This document shows positions 1 to 10,384 of a stretch of DNA of 64,000 nucleotides, piece after piece (position 1 is the first letter of the stretch; each line of letters opens with the position of its first letter). A model generated the notes under the pieces. It made no database searches. It worked only from the letters and a program-made list of their open reading frames with translations, and was not told the DNA's origin. The stretch is taken from the NCBI RefSeq assembly GCF_016919165.1, contig NZ_JAFFPS010000070.1, positions 1 to 64,000 on the forward strand, in the 5' to 3' direction. Made by a program: the position numbers and the translations under genes. This stretch comes from Leptospira chreensis. GTDB lineage: Bacteria > Spirochaetota > Leptospiria > Leptospirales > Leptospiraceae.

Positions 1-331
1 CTGAAACAAAGAATTAAAATCTTATGTGTAAAGGATGTTTGGAGAGAGATTTGTAAAGGATGAAACTAGTACGTACCCGGTTGTATAGAAAGGCACATAG
101 GTAACAAATTAGATCACTCACATGGGTTACACTTTTACTAGTCAATTCTATACAATAGCCTCTGGTATTTCAAGACTTTACTCGTATACAAATCCAAAAT
201 TCCAAGAATATTGGCAGGCATAGCATCTGCCCCCTCAACCCCGATGAATAAAAGATAAAAGTTGTTCTGTTGAAACTGAATTCGATCAAATATATTTTTT
301 TATTATCAAACTTTCTGAAATAATATAAAGA
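1..331. other. Intergenic left edge with nested inverted repeat
   Basis: No convincing gene is seen. It contains a perfect 10-bp inverted repeat (TTGTATAGAA at 81-90, TTCTATACAA at 146-155). Inside it lies a shorter GTAAC/GTTAC pair (101-105, 126-130), and ACTAGT hexamers occur at 65-70 and 137-142. The arrangement could fold as a long-loop hairpin or hold a protein-binding site. It lies downstream of the minus-strand defence operon, which ends at 332, so it may contain that operon's 3' end, but no classical stem plus T-run was found. Confidence 0.4.
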
Positions 332-2401
332 CTAATCAAAAACAACCAGATTTTCACGTGCTCTGCTCGAGCCTACGTAAAGTTCGCATCGAACATGTAG
401 TCCTAAGTTGTTTAGCGAAGTCAAAATGTTTTCACCAATGGAAACAATGAGGATCACACATCGAAACTCTAGACCTTTTGTCCTTTTAATTGTACCTAGT
501 CGGTATCCAGCTATGTCTGGTCTATCTTCTTGGAATGCAGAAAGTTCAAAAATTGGGAGCCCTGATTTTCTTAATCTTTCGATTGGGTTTTCAATTGATA
601 AAGTATTTCCATCGGAATATAAAATACAAATTTCATTCTGTTTATATCCCTCACTTTCCCACTTTGCCAGTTTACTATTTATTTCCGTTGTTATTAGTTC
701 CCAATTACTGCTCGGGTATATTTCAGGCGGAGAACCTAAATGATTAGCAATATCTCCTTTTCTAGAATCATTCCAGTCATTTGCATTTATATCTGCCGCC
801 TCAATGAGTTTCTCTGCGAAAACTCTAATTTGTTCGGTCGTTCTATAAACATATCTTAAGCGATGAGATCTGCCTTGTATTTGGATTCCTGCTTGAATTG
901 GTTGATAAGTGGATCGATATACTCTTTGGTTTAAATCTCCAGCGAGAGTTATACCATTTTTCGGCTCTTGGTCATAACCTGACAAACTTTTGATCAGTTT
1001 AAGAGCTTCTACTGACATATCCTGGATTTCATCCACAAAGACATGAGTGAATCTTATACTTGGATTTCTTTCTGCATACAATCTACTTTCGTGTATCGAT
1101 TGCTCTGGTGTACGCAAGGATCGTTTTCGCAATTCTGATTCAAATTTTTCAAAGTAGTTCCAAACAATCTTTCTATTTTCTCGAGATAATTTAGATTTAC
1201 CCTTGCGAACAGCAGTTAAATAGGAATCGATTTCAAAGATGCCTTTTTGTTCTTTGATTTCATAATACTCATCAATCAATTCATCCTTTGTCAGTCCAAG
1301 GGAACTTTCGATCTCATTTGTTACATCTTTCCAAATTCTAATAACTCGATCATCAGATCGTGAAACTATGGTACCTTTCCAACCAGTTTTAAGATTGATA
1401 GTCTCTGAAAATCGATATAAAGAAGTAATTTCCACATTGTTGATTAAGGATTGATTCAACCCACTAGACTCTATCAATTTTTGCAATAAACTTCTGATTT
1501 CAACTGTTAGATTAGCAGTGAATGTGAGAAATAGAATTTTCTTATTTTCATTTTCTTTTAAATATCGGAGTGCTCTATGGAGCAAAACTACTGTTTTCCC
1601 AGTGCCTGCAGAGCCAGTAATTTGGAATGGTCCTGAAAAAGAAGCATTTACAAGGTTTGTTTGAGTTGGATGTAAAAAGATTCTCCATTGTTCCAACGTA
1701 CCAGAAAAAAATTGATCCCAATCATTGTTAACTTCAAATTTTATGATTCGGTCTGGATTTGCTTTATCCAATTGATCTAATGTAGTTTCATCGACTTCAA
1801 GTTTTACAATACTTTCAGAATCACTAGGTTTCAATTCGTTTATTGATTTTTCAAGCGCTTCATCAACTTCTAGTCCATCGGCCATCAAACTCAATACTGA
1901 TTGAACCATAGGATCAAAGTATTTTAACGCGACGATCAAAGATTCCTTATTTTCAATTCTACGAATCGTTTCGATATCTGACTCATCAATTCCTGCGTCA
2001 TACAATTCTTTATCAGAGAATCCATCGAAAAGTTTAGTTTTTACATCCGTTTCATGATCTTCAATGTACTGGTCGGATATTTGGAAATAACCATTTTTAT
2101 TTTTAAGTTCAAATTTTTTACTTTTTGCCCAATCATACGCAAGGTCATGTTTATCAACATATAGAAAAACATACCCAAGTCCTGCCTCTGAAGGTAAAAC
2201 AATCACTCGGTAAGAATCATCTAACCGAGCACCTTTAACTCGATGATCTTGCATAGACTCACCAACTGAATGTAAGTTGATGGATGGGTGGTTTGGATTT
2301 TCTTGAAACTGTTTTAAGAACTTTGAAATCTTATTTTTCTGAGTTTTAGGCAAGTTCATCGCAGAAGATAAGAAATTTTCGTGTAAATAAATGTTGGTCA
2401 T
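332..2401 (-). CDS. RelE-like/UvrD-family helicase fusion protein
   Basis: This is a 689-residue superfamily 1 helicase. The first ~95 residues look like a RelE/ParE-type fold (charged helices, then a DHRVKGARLDDSYRVIVL strand stretch and YVDKHDLAYDW). A helical linker follows, then a UvrD/Rep ATPase. Walker A is GSAGTGKT at residues 263-270, Walker B is VDEIQD near 456-461, and the C-terminal SRARENLVV motif is typical of UvrD helicase motif VI. The expected activity is ATP-dependent strand separation or translocation on DNA. The start overlaps the stop of the giant DEAD helicase by 4 bases (ATGA), so translation is probably coupled. It is the last gene of the defence-type operon. Whether the RelE-like domain is an active RNase or only a structural module cannot be told from sequence. 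Confidence is high for the helicase and moderate for the RelE-like call. Confidence 0.85.
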   Translation of the reverse strand: MTNIYLHENFLSSAMNLPKTQKNKISKFLKQFQENPNHPSINLHSVGESMQDHRVKGARLDDSYRVIVLPSEAGLGYVFLYVDKHDLAYDWAKSKKFELKNKNGYFQISDQYIEDHETDVKTKLFDGFSDKELYDAGIDESDIETIRRIENKESLIVALKYFDPMVQSVLSLMADGLEVDEALEKSINELKPSDSESIVKLEVDETTLDQLDKANPDRIIKFEVNNDWDQFFSGTLEQWRIFLHPTQTNLVNASFSGPFQITGSAGTGKTVVLLHRALRYLKENENKKILFLTFTANLTVEIRSLLQKLIESSGLNQSLINNVEITSLYRFSETINLKTGWKGTIVSRSDDRVIRIWKDVTNEIESSLGLTKDELIDEYYEIKEQKGIFEIDSYLTAVRKGKSKLSRENRKIVWNYFEKFESELRKRSLRTPEQSIHESRLYAERNPSIRFTHVFVDEIQDMSVEALKLIKSLSGYDQEPKNGITLAGDLNQRVYRSTYQPIQAGIQIQGRSHRLRYVYRTTEQIRVFAEKLIEAADINANDWNDSRKGDIANHLGSPPEIYPSSNWELITTEINSKLAKWESEGYKQNEICILYSDGNTLSIENPIERLRKSGLPIFELSAFQEDRPDIAGYRLGTIKRTKGLEFRCVILIVSIGENILTSLNNLGLHVRCELYVGSSRARENLVVFD

Positions 2402-5400
2402 AAAGATTCCAATTTTTTTATTAATTCTTTGGATATTTTTTCATTCGAAAAATTATTTAAGTCTTTTATGACCACAACGTTCCAACCCTCTTTTGCCCAA
2501 ACAGCAGAATAGTCGCTCATCTCACCACATAACAAGGCAACTTTCTTTTCAGGCCATGCCCATTCAGCGGCTAATTCTTCGTTCTCATTTGTTAATTCAA
2601 AATTTAAGATTGGCGGATTTAATTTTTCTTTTTGGAGAATCCTTCCTAAGACTTTTAACGACTCAATTGTATAGTTTAAAATTTCGAGCCACTCAGTATT
2701 TGGCGTAGGATCATTGTTTAAAAATACTGTAGGTTCATCATTTAGATCTCCAAGGCATTTCCACATCACATTTGGAACGAATTGCAAAAGGTCCGCATAC
2801 CACCAAAAGTGCTGCCATGCGGTTTTAATTTCCCGTTCTTCATCAATTGACAAACTATGACCTGATTTCAAAGAAATTCGATCATCAATCAAAAGTGTAT
2901 GCGAGATATCTCCTTTTAAAGTGAATAACCAATTAAAATAACCGTTGTGAGATTTTATAACTGGATCTAAGGCATTTCTTTGATAATAGGCTATGATTAG
3001 TTTCTGGAGCTCATTTGCAATTTTCGAAACGTAATTTTCGGTCGGATATTGAAGTAGGCACTTTAGCAATCCAAATGGAGAACTTATGGATAGTTTCAAG
3101 TTTTGATTTTGTTTATACCTACTATCCAAATATGCAAAAACAATTTTTGTAAGTTCTTCATTTACATATGGCAAATGTAAAAAATCTTTTCTAATGCTCA
3201 TTTCAGATGGGAACGTGATCTGAATGTAATCATTCGATAAAAGTAAATCTTGTCTTTTTGCAATATCTTGTGAGATCGAATTTATCTTCCCACGATGGTA
3301 ATTGAATCCATCGATGTAGATTGCAATTTTTTTCAAATTTTTAAAAGCTGCACCTTTTGCCTCAATGATAAAGTCCGGCCGTTGTTCGGCACTAATTCCA
3401 TCTTTTAAACGTAAGGTTTTTTGCGCTGAGAGTAACCAGGTAATATTTTCATTTCCTGGTATTGAAAATTGGGCAATTTCAGATCCGATACTTGAAATTT
3501 CTTTCCAACTACCGCTCTCTTCTTTTACTATATTTTTTAAATTAGCAACAAATGTTTGCTCTAGTTGGCTTTCATAGATTTCATCCATGTCTAGTACATC
3601 TAATGACCTGATGATTTCTCTTTTTTCGGCTGAATCTAAAATTGCACGTAGAAGTTCTAAGCCACGATTTCTGGAAATCTTATCTGACTCATATTGTTGT
3701 TGGTAAGACCGTATACAACGATAACATCCATCGGAACCGATTCCAAAGATTTCTTCTTTTCCACACTCACAATCTCTTAATCCAATCTCAGCTTGTCTGA
3801 AGACATCTATGATTCCTTCAGCTAATTTTCCATCTTCACCTTTTTCGTTGAAAAGCGCTTTTAGAAATCCTGTGCCTCCAGGAACTGCATCCATTAATAC
3901 GAGATAATATCGAGTAAAGATTCTATCTGGATCAGGAATTGCTTGGAGTGAAATCAGAATATGCGCTGGTGTCCCTTTAAACTTAAGCCTTAGTCCAAAC
4001 CGAATACATGCTTCTAGGGTCGGTAATCTTTCTAAAGTGACCTTCGGTAAAATTAATCGAATCGCTTCGGATTCTAATTCTCTGTAAAGGTATGCATTTT
4101 CAAAACCATATTCCAAGGATTTGGTGATCGACTTCCTTGCAGCATTTTCAACTTTTTGTTTGTGCCTACAAAATGAAGTATGGTAACTAAGTAACTTTGC
4201 TTCTTTTACAGATTGTGGTAACACTGAACCGCAATCCGTACAAATTTTGAATCCTTCGGGCATCACTTTCGTTTGATGGAATTGCACACCATTATTTTCA
4301 GTGACTAACTCATGTAAGTATCCACCATTTACTTCTCTTACTTTTAGTTTTTCTAAAAATTCGATTCCAAAGCCAGTGGCAATATTCCCGATCGTTGGGG
4401 AAGCGGAATTTTTGGTAGAATCAAACAATTCTGTTGTATGATAAAAACCCCTTTGCCTTTCTTCATCTTGGTCCCCGGAAAATCCCTTAGTTGAATCAAT
4501 CACAGAGATTGCTCCTGACTTATGAAACGGAAGGAATTTTCTCTTTTGAGATAATTCAGCGAAAGAATTGCTTTGATTAGATAAATAACCGCATTGCGGG
4601 CATTTGTCGGGAATATGCTTTGATTCCGATAACTGGTCTAATAAATAACCACAATTCCCGCAAATAGATTTTTCTTCAAAAAGATCGTGATCTCCTTTTC
4701 GGATTTGAAGTCTTTGTATTTCGAATTGTTTCTTTCCTATATAAAATTGATTCCAAGGCGCCAATTCCTTGATTGCCGCTGAAGCAGGTCTGAACAATGT
4801 ATAAGTTTTTGTGGTAACTTCTGGCGAATCATCCGATCCCTTTTTTTGATTATAAATCGTTCCTTCAAATAATACTCCACGTTCTGGGAATGCATAATTC
4901 GGAAGTACGCCTTCATTTGTCCAAAGTTCTAAGGTTGTCATTCTTAGCATTTCAGCCTTTCTACCTTGAAGGTGTTTTAATTCTCGATTTAATTCATTTT
5001 TTTGTTCTTCAGTAAGATCTGTTCTTTTGAGTGAGTTGTTTATCGATTCAATGTTTTTAACTAATAATTGATTCCTTGAAAGGATATCCGATTGAATTTC
5101 ATGGAACAAATTTTGTATTTTTTCTAAACTACAATCTTGTTTTAATTTGAGCCTCGTTTCATCTGAAATATTCGTAAAGAGTACACTAAATTGTTGGAAC
5201 AATTGACTATGATCTTTTGATAACCACAACATGAAACGTCCAAATTGGCTTTCTGGATCATTCCACTCCTCTAACCACCTCTTTACTATTCCTGGAATTT
5301 CATCCCATTGTTTGGTTTTGGTTGCTTGGTCCATACAGAATCCAATAAATTGTCTTGAAAGTACGGAAGGTGCATCTAACCAACATCCAGGTGCATTGAT

Positions 5401-8400
5401 TTTTCCCTTGAGTAATGCCATGGGCCGAGCATAGAAGAATAAATCATGAGGTCTTTGGTTTACTATCGCTAGAATCAATGCAGAACCTGTTGATCTTCCA
5501 GCCCTTCCTACTCTTTGTAAATAATTTGCTGTCGTTGGAGGGACAGAACATAGTAGAGTCGCACTCAGATCACCAATATCTATACCCATCTCCAAAGTGC
5601 TGGTACAAGCTAATATATTTGGTTCATCTGCCAGTTTGCCCTTAATAAACCCATCTTCTATTTCTTCTCGATCTTTCGTAGCGAGTAAACCTGTATGTTC
5701 TTCGGCAACTACCCTTCTGACCAAATTGGATCGGTATCGATCGTTATAGTACTTTTGACGATCACTTAAATGTGATTCAATATAGAATCCTTCTTTTGCA
5801 TGGAACTCTAGAGAAGGATGATTTATCCATAATTCTTTTAAATGGCTTGGAACGAGTAAATTCTTCTTTGTTTTAGAACACTTTAATAATGTAACATCCG
5901 TTGTAATGTATGTGTGTTCTGTTGTAACTAAATAATATTCTTGGTTACTTTGACCTTCTAGTTTGATGAGTAACTTTGTTTCGAGCGATTGATCAACAAA
6001 GAGAAACTTGAGTTGTGATTTTTCATTTTCGCCAATGCCTTCAATTTGCGATAAATTGAGGGCTTTGAACATCCATTGATCAAACCAATTTTTATATTGA
6101 AACTCTGAGAAGATAGGAAGAGATTCTTTCTGTTTGGTCTGCACTCGTGATAAAAATTGAGGAATGCGATGTCCTTTTTTTGTCCAAAATGCACTCTTCG
6201 AGTATTCACGCATGAAAGGGTGATCGACTGCTCCAATCGATTTACATTTATTTAAAATTCCATAAATCCATAATCTCACATCTGCTTTTTCAATCTTTCG
6301 AAAGAGAGGTGAAATTTGTTCTAATCGGAGGTGGATTCGTTCGACGGTTTTATCTACAAAATCTTCAACCCAAAACAATGTAGAGGAGCCAGACCAATCC
6401 AACGATCTACCTTGGAAATAACTACTCGCATATTCTTGTAAAATGGACCAATTGAGTTGTTTAACAATACTATTGAATAAAGTAGAAGGAAGTTCTTTCT
6501 CTTTGCTTACTTTATATTTTTGCCATTCCACCATATCTTCCCAATCAGGTGGCAAGAGAGTTGCAAAGGCATTCTTTTTGCCAAGCGTTGGGTTCATTGA
6601 TTCGGCAGTTTCTAATAATAACTTGGTAAGTGCCTCAAAGGAAACTTTGCCGTTCTTATCCGTAAGTGACTTAGTAATTAATGTTCGTAAGGTGAAGAGA
6701 AAAGATCTTGAGGAAAAAAATCCCGCTCGGTGTGATGCATCTTGCACGGAGTCAGTGAATGCTAATAATTTTGGATTTTCATTTAAGGGATTCCCAAAGA
6801 GTTCATCAATACCAACGGATGCTAATGTTGCACTTTGTGTTCCAATGAACATAGGTCCATGGTAGGAAACACAATCTGGGCATACCTGTTTACCTTGGAG
6901 GATTCCAGTCTCATCCTGAGGGACAACATATTGATCCCAAAGGACTGGGAAGGAATCCTTTGAGAGACTCAACTTGTGCGACTTTCTTTTCTTTAAAAAT
7001 ACAAAGTTATTGGGATCAAATTCACCGATGTTTAGGAGTTGGTCCTTAAATTCTACGTCTTCGATCTTGATGTCTCGAAATAAAATAATATAAGGGCTTC
7101 GGTATTTGTCTCCACCTTCAAAGAATTTTCGATAGATATCCTTGGCATTTTGTGGAGGAGCAAGTCGAGCCCCAGGTGTACCAAACTGAGCTCCAATTTC
7201 TTCTTCTGTTCCTGCTTCCACAAGGCCCACCCAACCAGAGTTCCCACAATCTCTGCAATGATAGGCTGGCAATGCATGGATTCCATTTGGCAATTCATCG
7301 AGCCATAAAAACTTAGATTCTTTATGATCGAGACTTCGACCGATTCGTCTCATCTCGCGAATCCACAATTGGACCTGCATCGGAAGGAAGGGCACAGTAA
7401 AATTTCCGACCTTTCTCTTTGCAAAATGGAATAGAGACAAAAAGGAAAATAAATATCTTTCAACAAGCTCTATAGAGAAAGCACGAAAGGTTGGATAACT
7501 CAGACTGATTTCTTTGGTGAATTCATTCCATTCCCAAGGTGTTTTTCCTAATTTTTTTTCCTGATCAAACCTGGTTAAAATAACATTATATAAATCTGAA
7601 TTTTCTATCCACTTTCCTAGATCGATTGGATCACTTGGTGCTTTCCAAAGAGTAGTTTGTCTGATGCAATAAAATTCCTTTGTTTCCCCTTGGTTGGGTA
7701 AAAGAAAATCTGGTTTTGGCAAACTTAAAGTTTGATTCTGATTTCCAGACAACACCTCTGATGCGCTGAGTCTATCTTCGAGCAAGATCGCACTTGGTTC
7801 TATGGATTCACCGGACAATGTCGAAGCAAAGTCGGCCAATCTCTTACGAGGAGTGTCCATTGCTTCTTCCATATCACTTGCAAACTCTTTCGAATTCTTT
7901 TTGTCATCTCCTGAATCTAAAGTTGCACTTGTACCAATAAAACAAAGTGAGTTTGGACTTACATCGAGTCTCGACTTAAGCCTTCTGATAAGGCATGCGA
8001 CATCAGTTCCTTGGGCCCCATCATACGTATGAAGCTCATCTAATACTAGATATTTCAAAGTATCTGGGTTATTTTTCTCCCAAAGCCCTCTGTCTGTTGG
8101 TCTCATTAAGAGAAAATCTAACATTTTATAATTGGTTAACAAAATATCAGGCGGGTGTAATTTTAAGGTATCGTGGTCTGTGATTCCACCATCCTCCGTA
8201 ACGGACTTTCTTCCTTGCCTTTTTTCAGATCGACCCGTATATGTTCCTACTGTAATTTTTGCATCCTTTAACTTTTGGAACTGAGAAATCGTTTTCGCAA
8301 ACCGTTTCTCTTGGTCTGTTGCCAGAGCATTCATAGGATAAAGAACGATCGCTTTGATTCCTTGTTTCCCTTGTAATTTTGCCTCTAATGCATATTCCAA

Positions 8401-8730
8401 TAAAGGATAAAGGAAACATTCTGTTTTCCCTGAACCAGTTCCCGTGGTGACAATGGTATGTTTGCCTTCTTTGATTCTACCCCATGCCAAATCTTGATGG
8501 ATGTAGGGATGAGGTACTTCGCCAAAGGAAAAATAACTATCTTTCTTACTAGTGGTTTTCCGGAATGGAAGGCGAAAATCTACCCAAGGTCCCTTTGTAA
8601 TACCAAATTCAGGATCATTAATGAACTCTTCGAATGCCTTACGAAGGTAGTCTTCTTTAAAATCAAATGTTGATCTTAAATAGTATAATACTTGTTCTTT
8701 GATGTTTTGCGCGAGTATTTCAGGTAACAT
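2398..8730 (-). CDS. Giant DEAD-type helicase with DUF1998 zinc module (DruE/DrmA-DrmB-like)
   Basis: This is a 2110-residue superfamily 2 helicase. Walker A TGTGSGKT lies at about residues 96-103 and DELH at 231-234. YPMNALATDQ and the QRVGRAGR motif VI near residue 1080 place it in the YprA/MrfA-like group. A zinc-ribbon CxxC pair lies near residue 1365 (CGNCGYL, CPQCGYL). A second cysteine cluster near 1660 (CECG, CYRC) is the MZB/DUF1998 signature. After it, a PDFIIEA strand and KIAIYIDGFNYH near 1786-1810 resemble the Vsr/DUF559-type PD-(D/E)xK fold with a changed catalytic centre. Druantia DruE has this size and layout, while class 1 DISARM splits the same parts between DrmA and DrmB. 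It abuts the DUF262 gene with no gap and overlaps the UvrD gene. It is probably the motor that engages invading DNA; its substrate is unknown. Confidence 0.88.
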   Translation of the reverse strand: MLPEILAQNIKEQVLYYLRSTFDFKEDYLRKAFEEFINDPEFGITKGPWVDFRLPFRKTTSKKDSYFSFGEVPHPYIHQDLAWGRIKEGKHTIVTTGTGSGKTECFLYPLLEYALEAKLQGKQGIKAIVLYPMNALATDQEKRFAKTISQFQKLKDAKITVGTYTGRSEKRQGRKSVTEDGGITDHDTLKLHPPDILLTNYKMLDFLLMRPTDRGLWEKNNPDTLKYLVLDELHTYDGAQGTDVACLIRRLKSRLDVSPNSLCFIGTSATLDSGDDKKNSKEFASDMEEAMDTPRKRLADFASTLSGESIEPSAILLEDRLSASEVLSGNQNQTLSLPKPDFLLPNQGETKEFYCIRQTTLWKAPSDPIDLGKWIENSDLYNVILTRFDQEKKLGKTPWEWNEFTKEISLSYPTFRAFSIELVERYLFSFLSLFHFAKRKVGNFTVPFLPMQVQLWIREMRRIGRSLDHKESKFLWLDELPNGIHALPAYHCRDCGNSGWVGLVEAGTEEEIGAQFGTPGARLAPPQNAKDIYRKFFEGGDKYRSPYIILFRDIKIEDVEFKDQLLNIGEFDPNNFVFLKKRKSHKLSLSKDSFPVLWDQYVVPQDETGILQGKQVCPDCVSYHGPMFIGTQSATLASVGIDELFGNPLNENPKLLAFTDSVQDASHRAGFFSSRSFLFTLRTLITKSLTDKNGKVSFEALTKLLLETAESMNPTLGKKNAFATLLPPDWEDMVEWQKYKVSKEKELPSTLFNSIVKQLNWSILQEYASSYFQGRSLDWSGSSTLFWVEDFVDKTVERIHLRLEQISPLFRKIEKADVRLWIYGILNKCKSIGAVDHPFMREYSKSAFWTKKGHRIPQFLSRVQTKQKESLPIFSEFQYKNWFDQWMFKALNLSQIEGIGENEKSQLKFLFVDQSLETKLLIKLEGQSNQEYYLVTTEHTYITTDVTLLKCSKTKKNLLVPSHLKELWINHPSLEFHAKEGFYIESHLSDRQKYYNDRYRSNLVRRVVAEEHTGLLATKDREEIEDGFIKGKLADEPNILACTSTLEMGIDIGDLSATLLCSVPPTTANYLQRVGRAGRSTGSALILAIVNQRPHDLFFYARPMALLKGKINAPGCWLDAPSVLSRQFIGFCMDQATKTKQWDEIPGIVKRWLEEWNDPESQFGRFMLWLSKDHSQLFQQFSVLFTNISDETRLKLKQDCSLEKIQNLFHEIQSDILSRNQLLVKNIESINNSLKRTDLTEEQKNELNRELKHLQGRKAEMLRMTTLELWTNEGVLPNYAFPERGVLFEGTIYNQKKGSDDSPEVTTKTYTLFRPASAAIKELAPWNQFYIGKKQFEIQRLQIRKGDHDLFEEKSICGNCGYLLDQLSESKHIPDKCPQCGYLSNQSNSFAELSQKRKFLPFHKSGAISVIDSTKGFSGDQDEERQRGFYHTTELFDSTKNSASPTIGNIATGFGIEFLEKLKVREVNGGYLHELVTENNGVQFHQTKVMPEGFKICTDCGSVLPQSVKEAKLLSYHTSFCRHKQKVENAARKSITKSLEYGFENAYLYRELESEAIRLILPKVTLERLPTLEACIRFGLRLKFKGTPAHILISLQAIPDPDRIFTRYYLVLMDAVPGGTGFLKALFNEKGEDGKLAEGIIDVFRQAEIGLRDCECGKEEIFGIGSDGCYRCIRSYQQQYESDKISRNRGLELLRAILDSAEKREIIRSLDVLDMDEIYESQLEQTFVANLKNIVKEESGSWKEISSIGSEIAQFSIPGNENITWLLSAQKTLRLKDGISAEQRPDFIIEAKGAAFKNLKKIAIYIDGFNYHRGKINSISQDIAKRQDLLLSNDYIQITFPSEMSIRKDFLHLPYVNEELTKIVFAYLDSRYKQNQNLKLSISSPFGLLKCLLQYPTENYVSKIANELQKLIIAYYQRNALDPVIKSHNGYFNWLFTLKGDISHTLLIDDRISLKSGHSLSIDEEREIKTAWQHFWWYADLLQFVPNVMWKCLGDLNDEPTVFLNNDPTPNTEWLEILNYTIESLKVLGRILQKEKLNPPILNFELTNENEELAAEWAWPEKKVALLCGEMSDYSAVWAKEGWNVVVIKDLNNFSNEKISKELIKKLESL

Positions 8731-10362
8731 CTATTGATTCACGAAGGATAAAATTCTTTTTTCTAGTTCTTCTTTACGAGCAATTACATGATGAGGATAC
8801 CATGCATTTTGGCCTCTTGATAAATCGCGAAGATCTTGCACTTTTGATTTTGCGTATTTATCTCTCTTACGACCGAAAAATTCGTTTTGAGCTGAAATAT
8901 TTAAGTTCTCTTCAAAAGGTGCTAAGTTTCCAATCGAGTTCAATAATTTATCATAGGAATCTTCATCCCAATTATCATAATGATTCCATTTTCTGGGCAA
9001 AATATGTTCAACATGAATCTTGCGATTCAAAAAATCGTAAAAATCTTTCTGGTTCTGATTTGGATTTAAACTGGCACCTAACAAAATGAGCAGTCGGTTA
9101 TATCTTCCGAATTCACCATTTATGAGTCTTGATTCAAACTCTTTAAGATCATCTTGATAACCTGCTTTTAAATAGGATACAAAATCACCATTATTTTGAA
9201 TCATTACACACAAGCTATATATATGATCTTTAATTTTATTAACAGAATTATAAACAAGTCCTCTCACAGTAACATATTTCGTAATTGCATTCAGGAGTTT
9301 AGTAAATTCATTGAGTTTTGCAGAGTCCAAAATTAAGGTTTCAGTATTTGAATCATATTCAGCATTTTGATTTAGAAATACATAAAGTGGAAACATCCAA
9401 TAATAATTCGGATAGGACCTTAAAATTTCCCAATTGACCATCATTTCAGTTGGAACCGAATTATTTTCTTCTACGTCAAAACATTTCTTAAGAGTAAACA
9501 TAACGTTAGTCCAATCCTGCAGGATTTCTGGTTTTTTGAGAAAGAATGTTCGCATAGCCACTTCTTTTTCTTTGATACCTAATTTAGCACGGAGAATGTG
9601 CATATAAACACGGAATAACCAATCATGTGATTTGAGCTGGCTCCAAGATTTTACAAATTCATCCTTCTTATCCTCAGATGCTTTATGTAGTTTTGCTTTA
9701 AAGATATCGGCATCAGACAATGGAAGGCCACGGTTATTGATTGTATCGAATAATGTAAGTGCATCATCTTGGCTTCCACACTTTATAGGCAGTAATACTA
9801 GATTGTTTAGAACCAATGATATCAATCGCTCCATTTTTCCCGGATTAGAGTTAGCATTGATCCAAAATTCTTCCAATTTATCTTTGAAATATTGAAAATT
9901 AGTTTGGAATCGTTTCGATGGAAGATTCACCCCTTTGTTTAAAATAATTTTCTCCATCGATTGGAAATCATCTGAGAGAACCTCGGAAACCAAGCGTAGT
10001 TCATCTAGAAAATTCTCCGTTGTTGGATGCTTCTTTTGCATACAACTCTTCAATGCGTGCGAAGTAGCAGACTTTTCATAGAGAGCTTTAATTAATAGCT
10101 GAAGCGTTGTTAACCTTTGTTGCCCATCAATTACATAGTTATCTGTATCCGAATTATCTTTCTCAAAGACAACAATTGTTCCCATAAAATACTTATCCTC
10201 AGCATTATTATCTTCTAAGTTTTCATAATATTCCATGAGGTCAGTCCATAGCTGATCACACTCTTCGGTATCCCAGGAATACGGTCTTTGAAAGTCAGGT
10301 ATATAATAATTGGTTGCGAATATAGATTTAAGTGTTTTTGGTGATGCTTCTAATGCTTTCAT
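8731..10362 (-). CDS. GmrSD-like DUF262/DUF1524 protein
   Basis: This 543-residue protein begins with a DUF262 (ParB/sulfiredoxin-like, GmrS-like) domain: IPDFQRPYSWD at residues 21-31 and the DGQQR signature at 79-83. Its C-terminal part carries the DUF1524 HNH-like signature, HVEHILPRKW near residues 445-455, followed by GNLAPFEENLN and an F-G-R-K-x(3)-Y segment. In characterised GmrSD systems, the DUF262 domain binds and hydrolyses nucleotide and the DUF1524 domain is a nuclease that attacks modified DNA. Both halves are intact here, so a single-chain nucleotide-controlled nuclease is likely. It sits between two tiny genes and the giant helicase in the same operon and may be the effector nuclease of the system. 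Confidence 0.88.
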   Translation of the reverse strand: MKALEASPKTLKSIFATNYYIPDFQRPYSWDTEECDQLWTDLMEYYENLEDNNAEDKYFMGTIVVFEKDNSDTDNYVIDGQQRLTTLQLLIKALYEKSATSHALKSCMQKKHPTTENFLDELRLVSEVLSDDFQSMEKIILNKGVNLPSKRFQTNFQYFKDKLEEFWINANSNPGKMERLISLVLNNLVLLPIKCGSQDDALTLFDTINNRGLPLSDADIFKAKLHKASEDKKDEFVKSWSQLKSHDWLFRVYMHILRAKLGIKEKEVAMRTFFLKKPEILQDWTNVMFTLKKCFDVEENNSVPTEMMVNWEILRSYPNYYWMFPLYVFLNQNAEYDSNTETLILDSAKLNEFTKLLNAITKYVTVRGLVYNSVNKIKDHIYSLCVMIQNNGDFVSYLKAGYQDDLKEFESRLINGEFGRYNRLLILLGASLNPNQNQKDFYDFLNRKIHVEHILPRKWNHYDNWDEDSYDKLLNSIGNLAPFEENLNISAQNEFFGRKRDKYAKSKVQDLRDLSRGQNAWYPHHVIARKEELEKRILSFVNQ

Positions 10363-10384
10363 TTAATTTGTTCCTAACCTTTGT

